Shown here one piece after another: positions 47,567 to 62,134 of a DNA stretch of 64,000 nt. Each line of letters begins with the position of its first letter. The stretch's first letter is position 1. A program made the translations under genes and the position numbers. The stretch is taken from NCBI GenBank assembly GCA_018806985.1, contig JADANN010000461.1, positions 744,001-808,000 on the forward strand. Reading direction: 5' to 3'. The DNA comes from Angiostrongylus vasorum (lineage: Eukaryota > Nematoda > Chromadorea > Rhabditida > Metastrongylidae). The notes under the pieces are model-generated. The model worked only from the letters and a program-made list of their open reading frames with translations, was not told the DNA's origin and made no database searches.

Positions 47567-47840
47567 GGGGCGTGTGGCGCAGTGGTCGGATGCGCCCTTC
47601 AATACACAAGAGATCGATCCCCGCGCCCCAGTCCCAGCAAGCCTTCCATCCATCCGTGGCCGGCTAATTGCTATCAGACTTACCTGAGAGGATAGCAGCA
47701 CTGGCTCGATACATCGATAGAGCACCGTGAGTCACTGTAAAAGCCAGATGTGCATTCAATCACCTCTAACGATGTTTAGGTCGAATGCATGGCGCATCCC
47801 TCATGTATAAATCAACACCGAGAGCTCCATCCTTTATAAA
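47567..47840 (+). repeat. Family A SINE, full length
   Basis: GGGGCGTGTGGCGCAGTGGT head, GAGATCGATCCCCGC box and GAGAGCTCCATCC tail. Confidence 0.9.
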
Positions 47841-47899
47841 TTGCATTCTTAGGAAATTTTAAGGGTTGTAATTTCGGATGTCGAGACGGAAATTTCGAC

Positions 47900-48490
47900 A
47901 AATTTACTTCTACAATGTTAGGTAACGCACAGTGTGACGCTGATTTCGAAAATTTTTGTCGCGGAGGAATCGACGTTGGAGGTGAGAGATCGCGGACGTC
48001 CTTCTGCTAAGGACAACAATGAATCGAAGGCTTTGATGGAAGCAAATACAACACAAATGTCTGACAACTTGTAGAGAGCTTATCGTGAGTACTTCAACTG
48101 TTCCGCAGCATTTGAAGAAATCCAGGACGTCGAGCAAGCTCGCCAAATGAATATCATACGAATCGGCCATACATCTCAGTACCAAAGTTGCCGAGTTTAA
48201 ACGAGCTGAACAGTGAAACTCTGTATCATCGACCGTACTCGCGGGAGCTATCGCCTGCTGACCACCATTTCTTCAACCATCTCGATAACTACCAGTGCAG
48301 GAAGTCCTTTAAGAGCCAAGTCGAAGCCAAAACTACTTTCAACGATTTCACCGTCTCTCGAATCCCAGAATATTAAACAACTGAGACGATCTCTTAATTG
48401 CAAAAATGTGCATATTCTAGTGGTTTGTATCTCGATTTGGAATGTTTACCCTCACATAAGATACCTGCTTTAAAGGTATAGGTTGAGATC
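47900..48490 (+). mobile_element. mariner-family transposon relic
   Basis: Translated pieces give STLEVRDRGRPSAKDN (like the DEPRSGRPS region), then PYSRELSPADHHFFNHLDNY and SFKSQVEAKTTFNDF, which follow the PYSPDLAPSDYHLF and downstream block of mariner transposases. Stops and frame changes make it a fossil. Terminal repeats are not evident. Confidence 0.8.
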
Positions 48491-48929
48491 CGGTATTAAT
48501 TTCTGAAGAATCTTATATTTATTTAGAAAATGATATACATATATACTTTTTACAACATTAATGAGGATGCCTATCCTCCTATGGCCACGGCCAGTAGCCC
48601 GAGTCTCTCCATTAGTTCAGTGATTTTCAGTTTCAAACAATGGGGTACTCAACGATAGCATAGGAGGAAAGAACTCAAGACCAAAATTTTTTTCACTAGA
48701 AAAAAAAAACTTTTTTAACCTCCAATGAATGCTGTTACGAGTAAGCACAAAGAGCGCCCATTAAATTTTACTACATCGACGTACCAAGAATTTATTACAG
48801 TTGACAATATCTGGCATTCTGCCACAACGAATCATTTAAGGAGAACTGCACACTATTCAAAATCACAAAAAGCATCCGTTCACATGTATCAGACCTCTTA
48901 TGCCCATTACATAAACTTTATCAAAGGTT
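48491..48929. other. Downstream of FDX2, nothing recognised
   Basis: No supported feature. This would hold the FDX2 3' UTR. Confidence 0.35.
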
Positions 48930-53413
<4,484 letters not shown>

Positions 53414-53638
53414 GGCAGCCTGTCGTTTAGCTATGCAGCCCTTGCACAGCGCTCTCGCTCTCTGCATCTCTCTTTTGCGTTCATTCCATAGCCTGGTTGC
53501 CTTTTTCGTCGTCAAGGTCACCTCTATAATGACGTTTTGGTCCGTTGTGTTCGTGATTCTTCTTTTTCTTCTATCTGTTTCATTAAGGACTTCAGACGTT
53601 ACTTAACAAGTAAAGGAAACTATTTGAGGGAGCCTCTG
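53414..53638. promoter_or_regulatory. Shared intergenic space between divergent FDX2 and tetraspanin starts
   Basis: The two start codons are 225 nt apart and face away from each other, so both promoters must lie here or overlap the 5' ends. If FDX2 starts at 53521 only 117 nt remain. No TATA element is obvious. Confidence 0.5.
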
Positions 53639-56600
53639 ATGGCGAGCCAGAATCCACGACTTCGTGGAAGACAACCGGCAGCTCAGAGGATATACCGGAG
53701 CTCGGTCGGTGCTTTTAACTTAGCCCTTTGTTAAGGTTTCGATTTCTAGGGATATGTTCCTTCCCACGTTTTCCAGATAGCCCCAAAGAAACGGTCGTAT
53801 TAATTTGTAGGTTTGAAGAAATGGTCCTCATCGTTTATTTTTCCAGCACGTCCGTTACGCACCTGGTGCAGGTGGGGACACGGAGATCAGCTGTTGTGTG
53901 AAGTATTCCGTGTTCGGTTTCAATGTTCTATTCTTTCTCATAGGATTCGCTTTGTTGCTTATTGGCGTTTGGGCACAAATAGAGAAGAATAATATCTATA
54001 GTCACTTAAATAAGGTACGACTTTTTCCATAACAATTTCAAAAACGGCTAATCATCTGATTTTCAATAAGCAGCAAGGGTGTCTGTAGAAAGTTCCTTTG
54101 AGTTCCTTACGAAAACTGGAGGAAAGAGTTGGTAACATTATTCTTTTCCCCCAACGGTTTACCGTCTCATCGTGGCTGAGAGATGTTCCTGGCCATTGGG
54201 CTGCGATGTACAGCGGGGATTCATCCTCTGGTAGGGTCTCCAAATCTGGAGGAAATCCGGCATTCCCATCAGGAAGTTCAGCTAAGCGTAAACTAATACC
54301 AATACCGGCATCCACCACCGTCCTGGCATCGAACTGGTCGCTTGGTGGCAAATCTCCCTCTAATCCTCAAGGGCGGCGACTGCTTGTGGTGGTGACAACC
54401 TGGGTCAGACTTTAGCTAGGCTGACCTCGGGACTCCAGGGAACCGTAATAGCTGAGCCAGCAAAACTCCGAAGCATAGAGATTATGCTGGGACTCGCACA
54501 ACCACTGAGGACGAGCCTTCCAAGTACCCATCTCTAAGTAAGTCCTTTCAAGAAAATGTGTCACAAAGATGTTTCTCTACTTTTCCGTGCAGCTACCCGT
54601 TTCTTACATACAAAGGAATATCTTAAATTATATGACATATTGTGCTCAAAGCTCGAGGCTAAATGAGCTGAGTTTGAGATTTTAAGAGCTCATCCTAGCC
54701 TAACAACTCAAAAATGACCTAGTCTGAAGAAGTGATCTGTACGACTATGAAGTTCCGCCATCCGTCCTGATAAATGAAGATTTTTTCTTCTTTTCTTGAT
54801 AAGCCGTCATCACATCTAGTGTGCACATTCCAGTACTTCTTGCATTCTACTCGTTTGTCTGGTACAAATCGTCCACAGTGGTCTTAGAACATCATGCATG
54901 TTGTTTCGGCCGCTCCTTGAGGATTTCGTTTCCCTTATGAATGTTGTAGAATGCTGGTCAAATCAGTTCTCTTTGCAATCTTGGGGATGGCCGGGCTAAG
55001 GCATTCCTACATGGATTGGAGGAGAGCGTTAGGGTGGGGATCGAACTAGCGCCTTGCTTCCTGGTCGACGGCATCACTAACCGCTATGCTATGCCGCGCA
55101 CCCATCCCGCATTCTTCGGAATATTATCTATATTTCTTCCAGATTGCGAACTAGATAAGCACGCGTCTTTTGACTGTCTAGGTCTTGACGAAGTGGAACT
55201 ATACTAGTTTCTACAATTTAAATATGGTTTTGGTTGTGATCACGCAGATGTTTCGTAGTGTGTAACCACGCCCTGCCTTAATCCTTCTTATCACAGCCTA
55301 ACCAGTACCAGGTTCCATCACCGTCCTGGTATCAAACTAGTTGCGTAGTGGCAAATATCCCACAGATCTACAAGGGCGGCGGCTGTCTGTGGTGATAACG
55401 ACCTCGGGCAGGCTTTGGCCAGGCTGACCTCGAGACTCCATGGAAGCACACTGGCTAAGCCAGCAAAACTAAGAAAAAGTGAAAACTATACTGGGGCTCG
55501 CTCATCCAGTGAAGACAGGCCATCCGAGTATCAAAGTAGGTAAGTATAACAGTCTAAACGAATTCACGACTGAAGAATGGACGTGGATGGTTTATCCGTA
55601 TTATTGTTGAACCTCATCCTCTATAAAATTCTTGATTTTTAGGCGTCCAAATTATATCTCGATCCAACCTGGATTCTCCTTGTCGTTGGTCTAATTACAT
55701 TCATCATTGGTTCGTTATTTTTTAAATTGCTACTTACGATTGATGCCAAATTAAGCGAACAGAATATTATATCCGTTAGAGGAGGCAGAAATAATTCTCG
55801 AATCCGCTCTAGTCACCTCTACCACATATGGTCCCATTAATCATAGAGTGATTCAAGAGGGTACTAGTAGAGTCTCTATCCATCCATTGCAAATCAGAGC
55901 TCCGTAGTAGTATGCGCTAGCCCGAATAACACGAAGACCATCGAACTTTTGTGCGAAGACTTTTATTTTTTATTTTTGGCTGTATAGTCGGGAGGTTTTG
56001 CTAATCGAAATATGTAGCATAGGTTTAGCTTTAGCTGAGTTTCCAGATAGAACCGTTGAACCCAAACTGGGCGGCCGAATTGGAGGGACAAATTTTCTCT
56101 CTACGTAGCACCTTGGAATATAAGATCACCTGTAACCATGATAACACCACTTGCCATGAAGAATAAAAATCTATTAGCCTCCAAAAAACTAGTAACATAG
56201 GAAATCGTGGGAAAATTCCAGGGGGGAACTTTTAATTTATTTATGCTATCTTAAATTTCAGGCTTCAGTGGCTGTGTCGGCTCGCTTCGTGAAAATACCT
56301 CTTTTTTAACTTTCTACTCGTCTTTACTTGGTTTGCTGCTCATAGCAGAATTTGCCGGTGCCGTGTTTGCCTACGCGTGCAGAGACCAATTGGACACATA
56401 CATTCGTAACTTGCTGAATGATGTAGTTAGTGATGTTTTTCCTTCTGCAAGATCAAAGATATTTCTTCGGTGACTACGCTGTGAAGTATTCTTTGTGGAT
56501 TTGATGGGAATCTCATAGTAGTATACGTCTACCTTTCTGTTTGTCATCGTCTTCTCTGTTCGTCATATCAAGAGGTCCATTGATTTAACCTTGTTCAGGT

Positions 56601-58146
56601 GATCGGCTATCGTGATGATCCGGATCTCCAAGTGTTAATCGACACTATGCAAGAGTCTTGGCACTGTTGCGGAATCAATGGTGCAGACGATTGGGACCGG
56701 AACACGTACTTTTCTATTGCTGCTCGGGAGGTATGCGTTTATCCAGTTCGAGTTCATTTCCTGACATTTTTTTTTGGGTTCATTCAAAGTTGAGTGAGAA
56801 TTTGTTTTTTTGAAGTGTTATAATCTGCCTATGCATTTTGGAAAACTGAAGCAGTTTATAAAGAATACTTTAACTTCTTAGTGTACGCATACTACGTCTC
56901 TTTTCGGGTTCGGATAAACGCCTAAGGTGTGGTAGAAAGAGAATTTATGCAATTCAATGCTGTATCTTATGCAGAATTAGCCATTCGTTCTCTAGATGCC
57001 CTTATTGGTTTTTTTTTGTATGATCCATCTATCATGTCTACTATGCGGATCCCGGATTTCCCACATTTGATTCGTTTCCTGGTATCCATCATCCACTAGG
57101 ATCTTCTGACATTTACATGTGGCTTTGGCTACTGCTTGAGGATTTTCACTTCATCTCGAATGTCGTGAAATGCTGGTTGATTCGATTCTCCTTAAAATTC
57201 TGAGATAGTTGGGCTGGAGCGTTCCCAATTGCGTTGCAGATAGTGATTTTTTTCCCTGACAACTCCATTACAAATTTCCCGACTCTGGAGGGCTGAGAAG
57301 CTTGGTGAGTCTGGCCGGGGTCGAATCAGCACTGTGTTGGTAAAGACCGGCATGACTACGACTGTGCTACCCTCCCCGCTATTCGGTTGTTAGATTGATT
57401 ATGTAAGGTTTGTTCGTAACGTTTTTTATGTTAGTAGAATTTGTTTGGTTAACAAAGTATTTCCGATAAATAGAGTATTTTAAAATGATTGGTTTAAACA
57501 AAGGGCTTGATAATTGCAATAGCGGGCCTCTCCACACTGTTCATAATTCAGGTTTCTTCACCTGAGGCTGGCGGTGTGCCGTTCTCCTGTTGTTTGAATA
57601 GCAGTCAATTGGCCTTTAAAAATTTTTACTGTGGGCATGGAGTACGACTAAAGGAACATGCTCAAAATTCGCTGAATGCCATTTATACGGATGGATGTTT
57701 ACCAAAACTGCAGTTGTGGCTGAATAACAACGTATTTCTAGTGGGTATCGTGTTAATAGTCGTCGCGGTTATTCAGGTGTGTTTTTCTTTGTTGAGGACT
57801 GAGTACGATCATTACTGCTAATAGAGAACCAGCTGAGAGAAAGGCGAAACGAAGGACCCGCATGGTGTGCTGGTGAACGCGTTAGCCAGAAAGGTTAATA
57901 GCGCGTTCGTTCCCTACCGCAGACACTTGCGGTCCGGAGTTTTGCAAATATCTGAGCATCATTGTGGTTGTATCACACAGAATACCCCGCTGTGAAAAAT
58001 TGTAATAGGCAATGAATAAAAAATTAACATTACCGCCAATGTTTACTTTGTTTGTTGTTGTTTTACAGATCCTTGGCATTTGTTTTGCTCAAAATCTTAA
58101 GAGCGATATCTTTGCACAGCGAGCCAAATGGTACTATACGCATTAG
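53639..58146 (+). CDS. Tetraspanin, six-cysteine type (TSP-12/TSP-14-like)
   Basis: This is a four-pass membrane scaffold protein. In C. elegans the related TSP-12 and TSP-14 promote BMP-type signalling; that role here is inference. Seven exons are 53639-53704, 53847-54014, 55643-55709, 56262-56425, 56599-56730, 57552-57776 and 58069-58146, giving 900 nt and 299 aa, all in phase. TM1 is in exon 2 (CCVKYSVFGFNVLFF), TM2 spans exons 3-4, TM3 is in exon 4 (LLGLLLIAEFAGAVFAYA) and TM4 is VFLVGIVLIVVAVIQ. The large loop has WHCCG, GVPFSCC, FYCG and TDGCLP, making six Cys; the extra pair of the C8 class is absent. The C-terminus is AQRAKWYYTH. The exon 1 donor (GTCGGT) is weak. Introns carry families B, C and E. 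Confidence 0.92.
54145..54540 (-). repeat. Family B repeat, full length
   Basis: Reverse copy from CCCAACGGTTTACCGTCTCA to GAGCCTTCCAAGTACCC, in tetraspanin intron 2. Confidence 0.87.
54775..55115 (-). repeat. Family E tRNA-headed repeat, copy 2
   Basis: The right end, read on the minus strand, starts GGGTGCGCGGCATAGCATAG and has GGTTAGTGATGCCG, and the GTTCGATCCCC box is complete. The body matches 57010-57385. This is the best copy for the tRNA-like head. Confidence 0.7.
55318..55550 (-). repeat. Family B repeat, 5' half
   Basis: Reverse copy from CACCGTCCTGGTATCAAACT to GGCCATCCGAGTATC, in the same tetraspanin intron as two other repeats. A more decayed piece lies at about 56020-56160. 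Confidence 0.8.
57010..57385 (-). repeat. Family E tRNA-headed repeat, copy 3
   Basis: GGCCGGGGTCGAATCAGCA and ACGACTGTGCTACCC give complements of the B and A boxes. The body has CGTGAAATGCTGGTTGATTC. It lies in the tetraspanin intron before exon 6. Confidence 0.68.
57825..57992 (-). repeat. Family C half element
   Basis: AGAGAAAGGCGAAACGAAGG, then the GCGGTCCGGAGTTTTGCAAA arm and the outer end TACCCCGCTGTG, in the last tetraspanin intron. Confidence 0.72.
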
Positions 58147-58769
58147 CTTGTTTTTTCGAACAAAGATTTCGCAAGGTTTTGGAGGATGTTCTCTTTTGTC
58201 CTTATTCCTTTTGAAGAGTATAATTGATGACTTGCAATAGGGTAACAAGAAAGCATTTCATTTTGTAAACGATTTCATTTTGTATACTCTGATATTAGAC
58301 GAAGGTGTTTTAATAGCTTCGCATAGTCATATTTACGAGGTATTCATTTCATATGTTACTAGGCTTCGAAGGTAAAAACTTCTTTCAAATCAGCTTTCAC
58401 AGCACTGCCTTGGTAGAGTTCCTCTTCTTTTCCTTAAAAAAGTGGAAAATATCGCTATTTGCACCTATGTGACTTTCGAGCTCACCTCATGAAGGGTCTA
58501 GTAGAACATTCTCTTGATAGAGTCATTGTGTCTCCTTTCGTATTATCGTTATATTCACCCGATTGTGCCTCTTGGTTGCTTTCTCGGTTTCAGTTCCTTT
58601 CCTCAAACATTCAAGCCACTTCTTGTCTTGGCCTTATAATTGTTTTATAGGATAGCATGAGTTACGTATACTTGTCTTTTGTAGTCACGTAGTAGTTTTT
58701 CTATGTTTTATCATTTTTTTGTGATGTTTTGTTTTGATATTCAGTGTTGTACAGGATTTCGTCCAGTTC

Positions 58770-58890
58770 AATAAATGATTACGATGCTCCAGAACGTAGA
58801 TGTGACTTGATTTGGGTATTCCTGCAGTGGATTGCATTGCCAAGGTTATGCTGACTTGTTCTTCACTTGTCTTTTCATTTTAGAGGACAA
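58770..58890 (+). promoter_or_regulatory. Poly(A) signal followed by a trans-splice-like acceptor
   Basis: AATAAA at 58770-58775 is followed 108 nt later by a pyrimidine-rich CTTTTCATTTTAG acceptor (ending 58883) and then an exon with an ATG at 58949. This spacing is the usual one between genes in nematode operons. The tetraspanin 3' UTR would be about 640 nt. Confidence 0.5.
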
Positions 58891-58948
58891 GAAAGCTTCA
58901 ATTAAGCGCTGATCCAAGAGGTTCAAGTGTTTATCGTCTTGGGAGTTT

Positions 58949-60105
58949 ATGGATTGGTTTAGCGTCTGTGTAGGAGGATCACTTCTTTTAGGAATTGTGG
59001 CCTTGGCATCTGGTTATCCTCGCGGTGTAAAGGTGTGTATGTAATCAAAGCCAACATGTTACCTGCCTTATTTATAGCCACGATGGTCGTGGAAGTAGCT
59101 CAGCCGTAGTTTGTAGTATAAAATAGTCCGGAAGTGGTGTAGGTTTTTATTTTCTTTTTTGCTCCGAGAGCTTCAGAATTGAAGAGCCAATTAGCCAATA
59201 GTGCATAATGTTTGTTGATAATGGAATGGTTAGTATGGGCCAGGGAAGAGCATCTCATCCACCATTTTGGGCTGCATATCCTATTGGGACGGTCAGCGAT
59301 CTTTCGCGGGGTAGATATTAGTAATGCATTGGGAGACAACCTCTGGTTATCATTCATCCTCTTCTCAGTCACGTAATTAGAGGGTTAAATAGTGACCAGG
59401 ACTAAAATAAAGATCGTTTTGTAGCACCGTTTACATGCGAACGTACCTAAATGCATGTGCTTGAGTATGATTTCGCATAGACTAGAGGCGTAGAGCTGCG
59501 CAGCAAAGATTCGATATCATCTATTGAATCCACCTGCGTTTTAGAGTGAGTACATGATCGCTGCTTTCGGTCCATATTTAAGCCGTTATTTTCGTCCTAG
59601 GGCAGTGTTTTGTAACATTTTGCAGTACTAAACAAAGGGGGCGCGTGTAGCAGTGGTCGGAGGCGTGCAATACACATGGGATCGGTCCCGGGGGTGCTAG
59701 TATCACCAAACCTTCCATCCCTCCGGGATCAGAGACGACGTGTATTGGGTAGTTCTGAATAACTGGACTAGGTGTTGATGTGAGGCGTTAACATAGAGTG
59801 GTTCTGTAGTTTCTTGCTTTTGTAACTAAAAAGGTTCTCCAAGTGTGAGTTTTCGCTGGCCCATGTGGATTTGTAGCATTTCAGGGTTATATGGATTTCC
59901 AAATTTTCAATTCTGAAATAGCTTCTTTTTGAAATCACTTTTAATTGTAGCAATAATAGTCGTTATTTAGGATCTCGCTTCGTTCGTCGAGTGGTTAAGA
60001 ACAAACAGCGATGAATGGGATCATATGCAGAGTAAAGAGTTTCATGGGCATCAATCACGTGGAGACCAAAGAAGGCGAAGAGATTCCACCAAAAAACATG
60101 ACTGA
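58949..60105 (+). CDS. Small single-pass membrane protein, unrecognised
   Basis: Two exons, 58949-59032 and 59971-60105, give 72 aa in phase. Exon 1 encodes a hydrophobic helix (VCVGGSLLLGIVALASGY). Exon 2 encodes FVEWLRTNSDEWDHMQ and a basic tail ending STKKHD. The stop (60103-60105) overlaps the start region of the next gene: the PIG-S ATG is at 60098. I do not recognise the family. Exon 2 might instead be only the trans-spliced 5' leader of PIG-S. A truncated SINE and a family D fragment sit in the intron. Confidence 0.5.
59450..59612 (+). repeat. Family D fragment
   Basis: GAATCCACCTGCGTTTTAGA and GCTGCTTTCGGTCCA match the 3' part of family D (1155-1760). Confidence 0.5.
59637..59740 (+). 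repeat. Family A SINE, head only
   Basis: GGGGGCGCGTGTAGCAGTGG, GGGATCGGTCCCGG and ACCAAACCTTCCATCCC, then truncated. Confidence 0.8.
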
Positions 60106-60954
60106 AGTTATTCAGAGGTTACCGGTATGTTTCTTCATAAAGTTTGCCTGTACTGTTTCTTTGAGTTATATTTGAGAAGGAAGACCTCTGCTCACTTTTT
60201 TCTTGGTCCCTTTAAGGAGTCCTATCATAAATATATGAGTGAGGAACTACCTTATCGACGAGCAGCTGCTCTAACGTTCATTGTTATTGTGCTTGGCATG
60301 GGTACGCCTCTGTGGTATCACACAACAAGAACCTACAGAGCTCCGTTCGCAGTTTTTCCCAAAAGCCAGACGGTCTCTTTTAATGTTCAAATCCATCTTA
60401 CTGTAACAGATGCGATCCTCGAGCCAGAATTGAATTCTATATGCCAAAATCTTTCGTCGATGTTGCTGGAGGGCGAAGTGAAGCCGCCACTCGACATTCG
60501 GTGGGAAGTATTAAATCAAGGAGTGAGGTATAGTTTGTCCCACTACCGATTGTTTTGGAAGCCTTTTTTTCTTGTAACAATGAGATGTTTGACTACGATC
60601 TCATCTTTGAAGTATTGTTCGTTTCTTCCAAGAAATGTGATTTTTATTTGACTCTTAGCTCTTCGGTTGTATTTTTTGTTAGAATTTTTAAGCTTCGCTT
60701 GAACGTTAATCTATACTATAGATATCCACTTTTTTTTTAAAGGCCACATAATTTCCAGAGAGCTGCGTGCTTTGGAAAATGATCGCATGGAGCCATCTGA
60801 TTTGCTCGCTGTACATGTGGCTGTTGTTCCACTTGAACAATGGTCCTATTTTTCTGCTGTCACAATATTCCTTGGTCGTGGTCGCTGGGCTTTCCTACAG
60901 TATACTGTGGATTCAAACAAGTTCATGGAAAGACTTCAAAGCCTTATTTGGGAG
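60098..60954 (+). CDS. PIGS: GPI transamidase subunit PIG-S, N-terminal part
   Basis: PIG-S belongs to the ER complex that attaches GPI anchors to proteins. Exons 60098-60124, 60217-60527 and 60759-60954 give 178 codons in phase. The N-terminal membrane segment is AAALTFIVIVLGMGTPLWY, followed directly by HTTRTYRAPF, the family hallmark (LPLWW then TTxTYRAxLP in vertebrates). FNVQIHLTV and LLAVHVAVVPLEQWS follow. The final donor is GTAGGA at 60955. About two thirds of the usual protein is missing: no later exon is seen before the repeats that fill 61.1-64 kb, so the gene either continues beyond the window across a large intron or is broken here. Confidence 0.78.
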
Positions 60955-61144
60955 GTAGGATTTTTTTTCTGGTGCTTTCCTATTTCAACGCGTTTTAGTT
61001 AGGTAACTGATAGGAAATCGTTAACTTGATGCGATTGGGGCTGTGAATTCTTCCCTACTCCGAACTGTTATTTGCTATTTCTCATTGCCGACTTCCTGTT
61101 AACATCGATATCGATCAAATAATTCGCAGTGTTCTTGATGAGCA

Positions 61145-61300
61145 AACAAGAGGTGGTAACCTCATTCTTCATTGACGAAAGAGTTGACGTTTCTGTGGAA
61201 TTCGCCTTCATCAGAGCCTGGAAAGGTCAAGTTGACTGCAATCTACCCAGCCAAACACTTCCATAACCAAACAGAGAAAGTACTAAACCAAGATTTCAAT
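61145..61300 (-). repeat. Penelope-type tail, reverse copy with decayed hammerhead
   Basis: On the minus strand the core CTGATGA and GAAACGTC are present (61219-61181), but stem II is broken and stem I has only one or two pairs. It lies head-on to the plus copy at 61455-61640. Confidence 0.62.
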
Positions 61301-61454
61301 CACGTTGGACACAAAGTGGGTTCTTCGCACACTCGTTTTGAGTCTCCCACTGAGTATTTCACATGGATACCGAGCGCACGGAGTTCATATGAAAGTGTAA
61401 TGTGCTTCTCCCATTTAAAAAATAATAGCCTTAATAAAAGCTATTCTGTTTTCA

Positions 61455-61640
61455 TTGCAGTTGAATTCCTGGTTTAGCGTTTTCTCTGTTTGGTGGTGGT
61501 GTTTAGGTGGGTAGGTTGCAATCAACCTGACTTCCGGGCTCTGATGAAGGCGGAATCGGCCGAAACGTCAGATCTTTCGTCAATAGAAAATAAAGGAACA
61601 AACTCGTGTTTGCTCATCAAGAATACAATGTGTGTATTGT
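61455..61640 (+). repeat. Penelope-type tail with hammerhead-like motif
   Basis: At 61536-61575 the sequence has the canonical CTGATGA, an extra A, GGC/GCC stem II of 3 bp and CGAAACGTC, but weak stem I pairing (GGGCT/AGATC). The flanks GGTTTAGCGTTTTC and CTCGTGTTTGCTCATC match the family. Confidence 0.62.
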
Positions 61641-61718
61641 TTGGTAGTCCATATTTTTCTAGAAAAGAACTAGTCTTTGCTCTCTTCTTATTTTTCTTTT
61701 ACGTTGGATGAGAAGACT

Positions 61719-62000
<282 letters not shown>

Positions 62001-62134
62001 CGTCGGCACAGAAAGGACCATTCGAGAGAAATTTGCTACTGGATGAATGATGAAAAGTGGATTGAAACAAGCACGCAGATCGTTTTCTGTCCTGCTCATC
62101 ATCCATCTTTATCGTTTCATTAACTTTTATGTCA

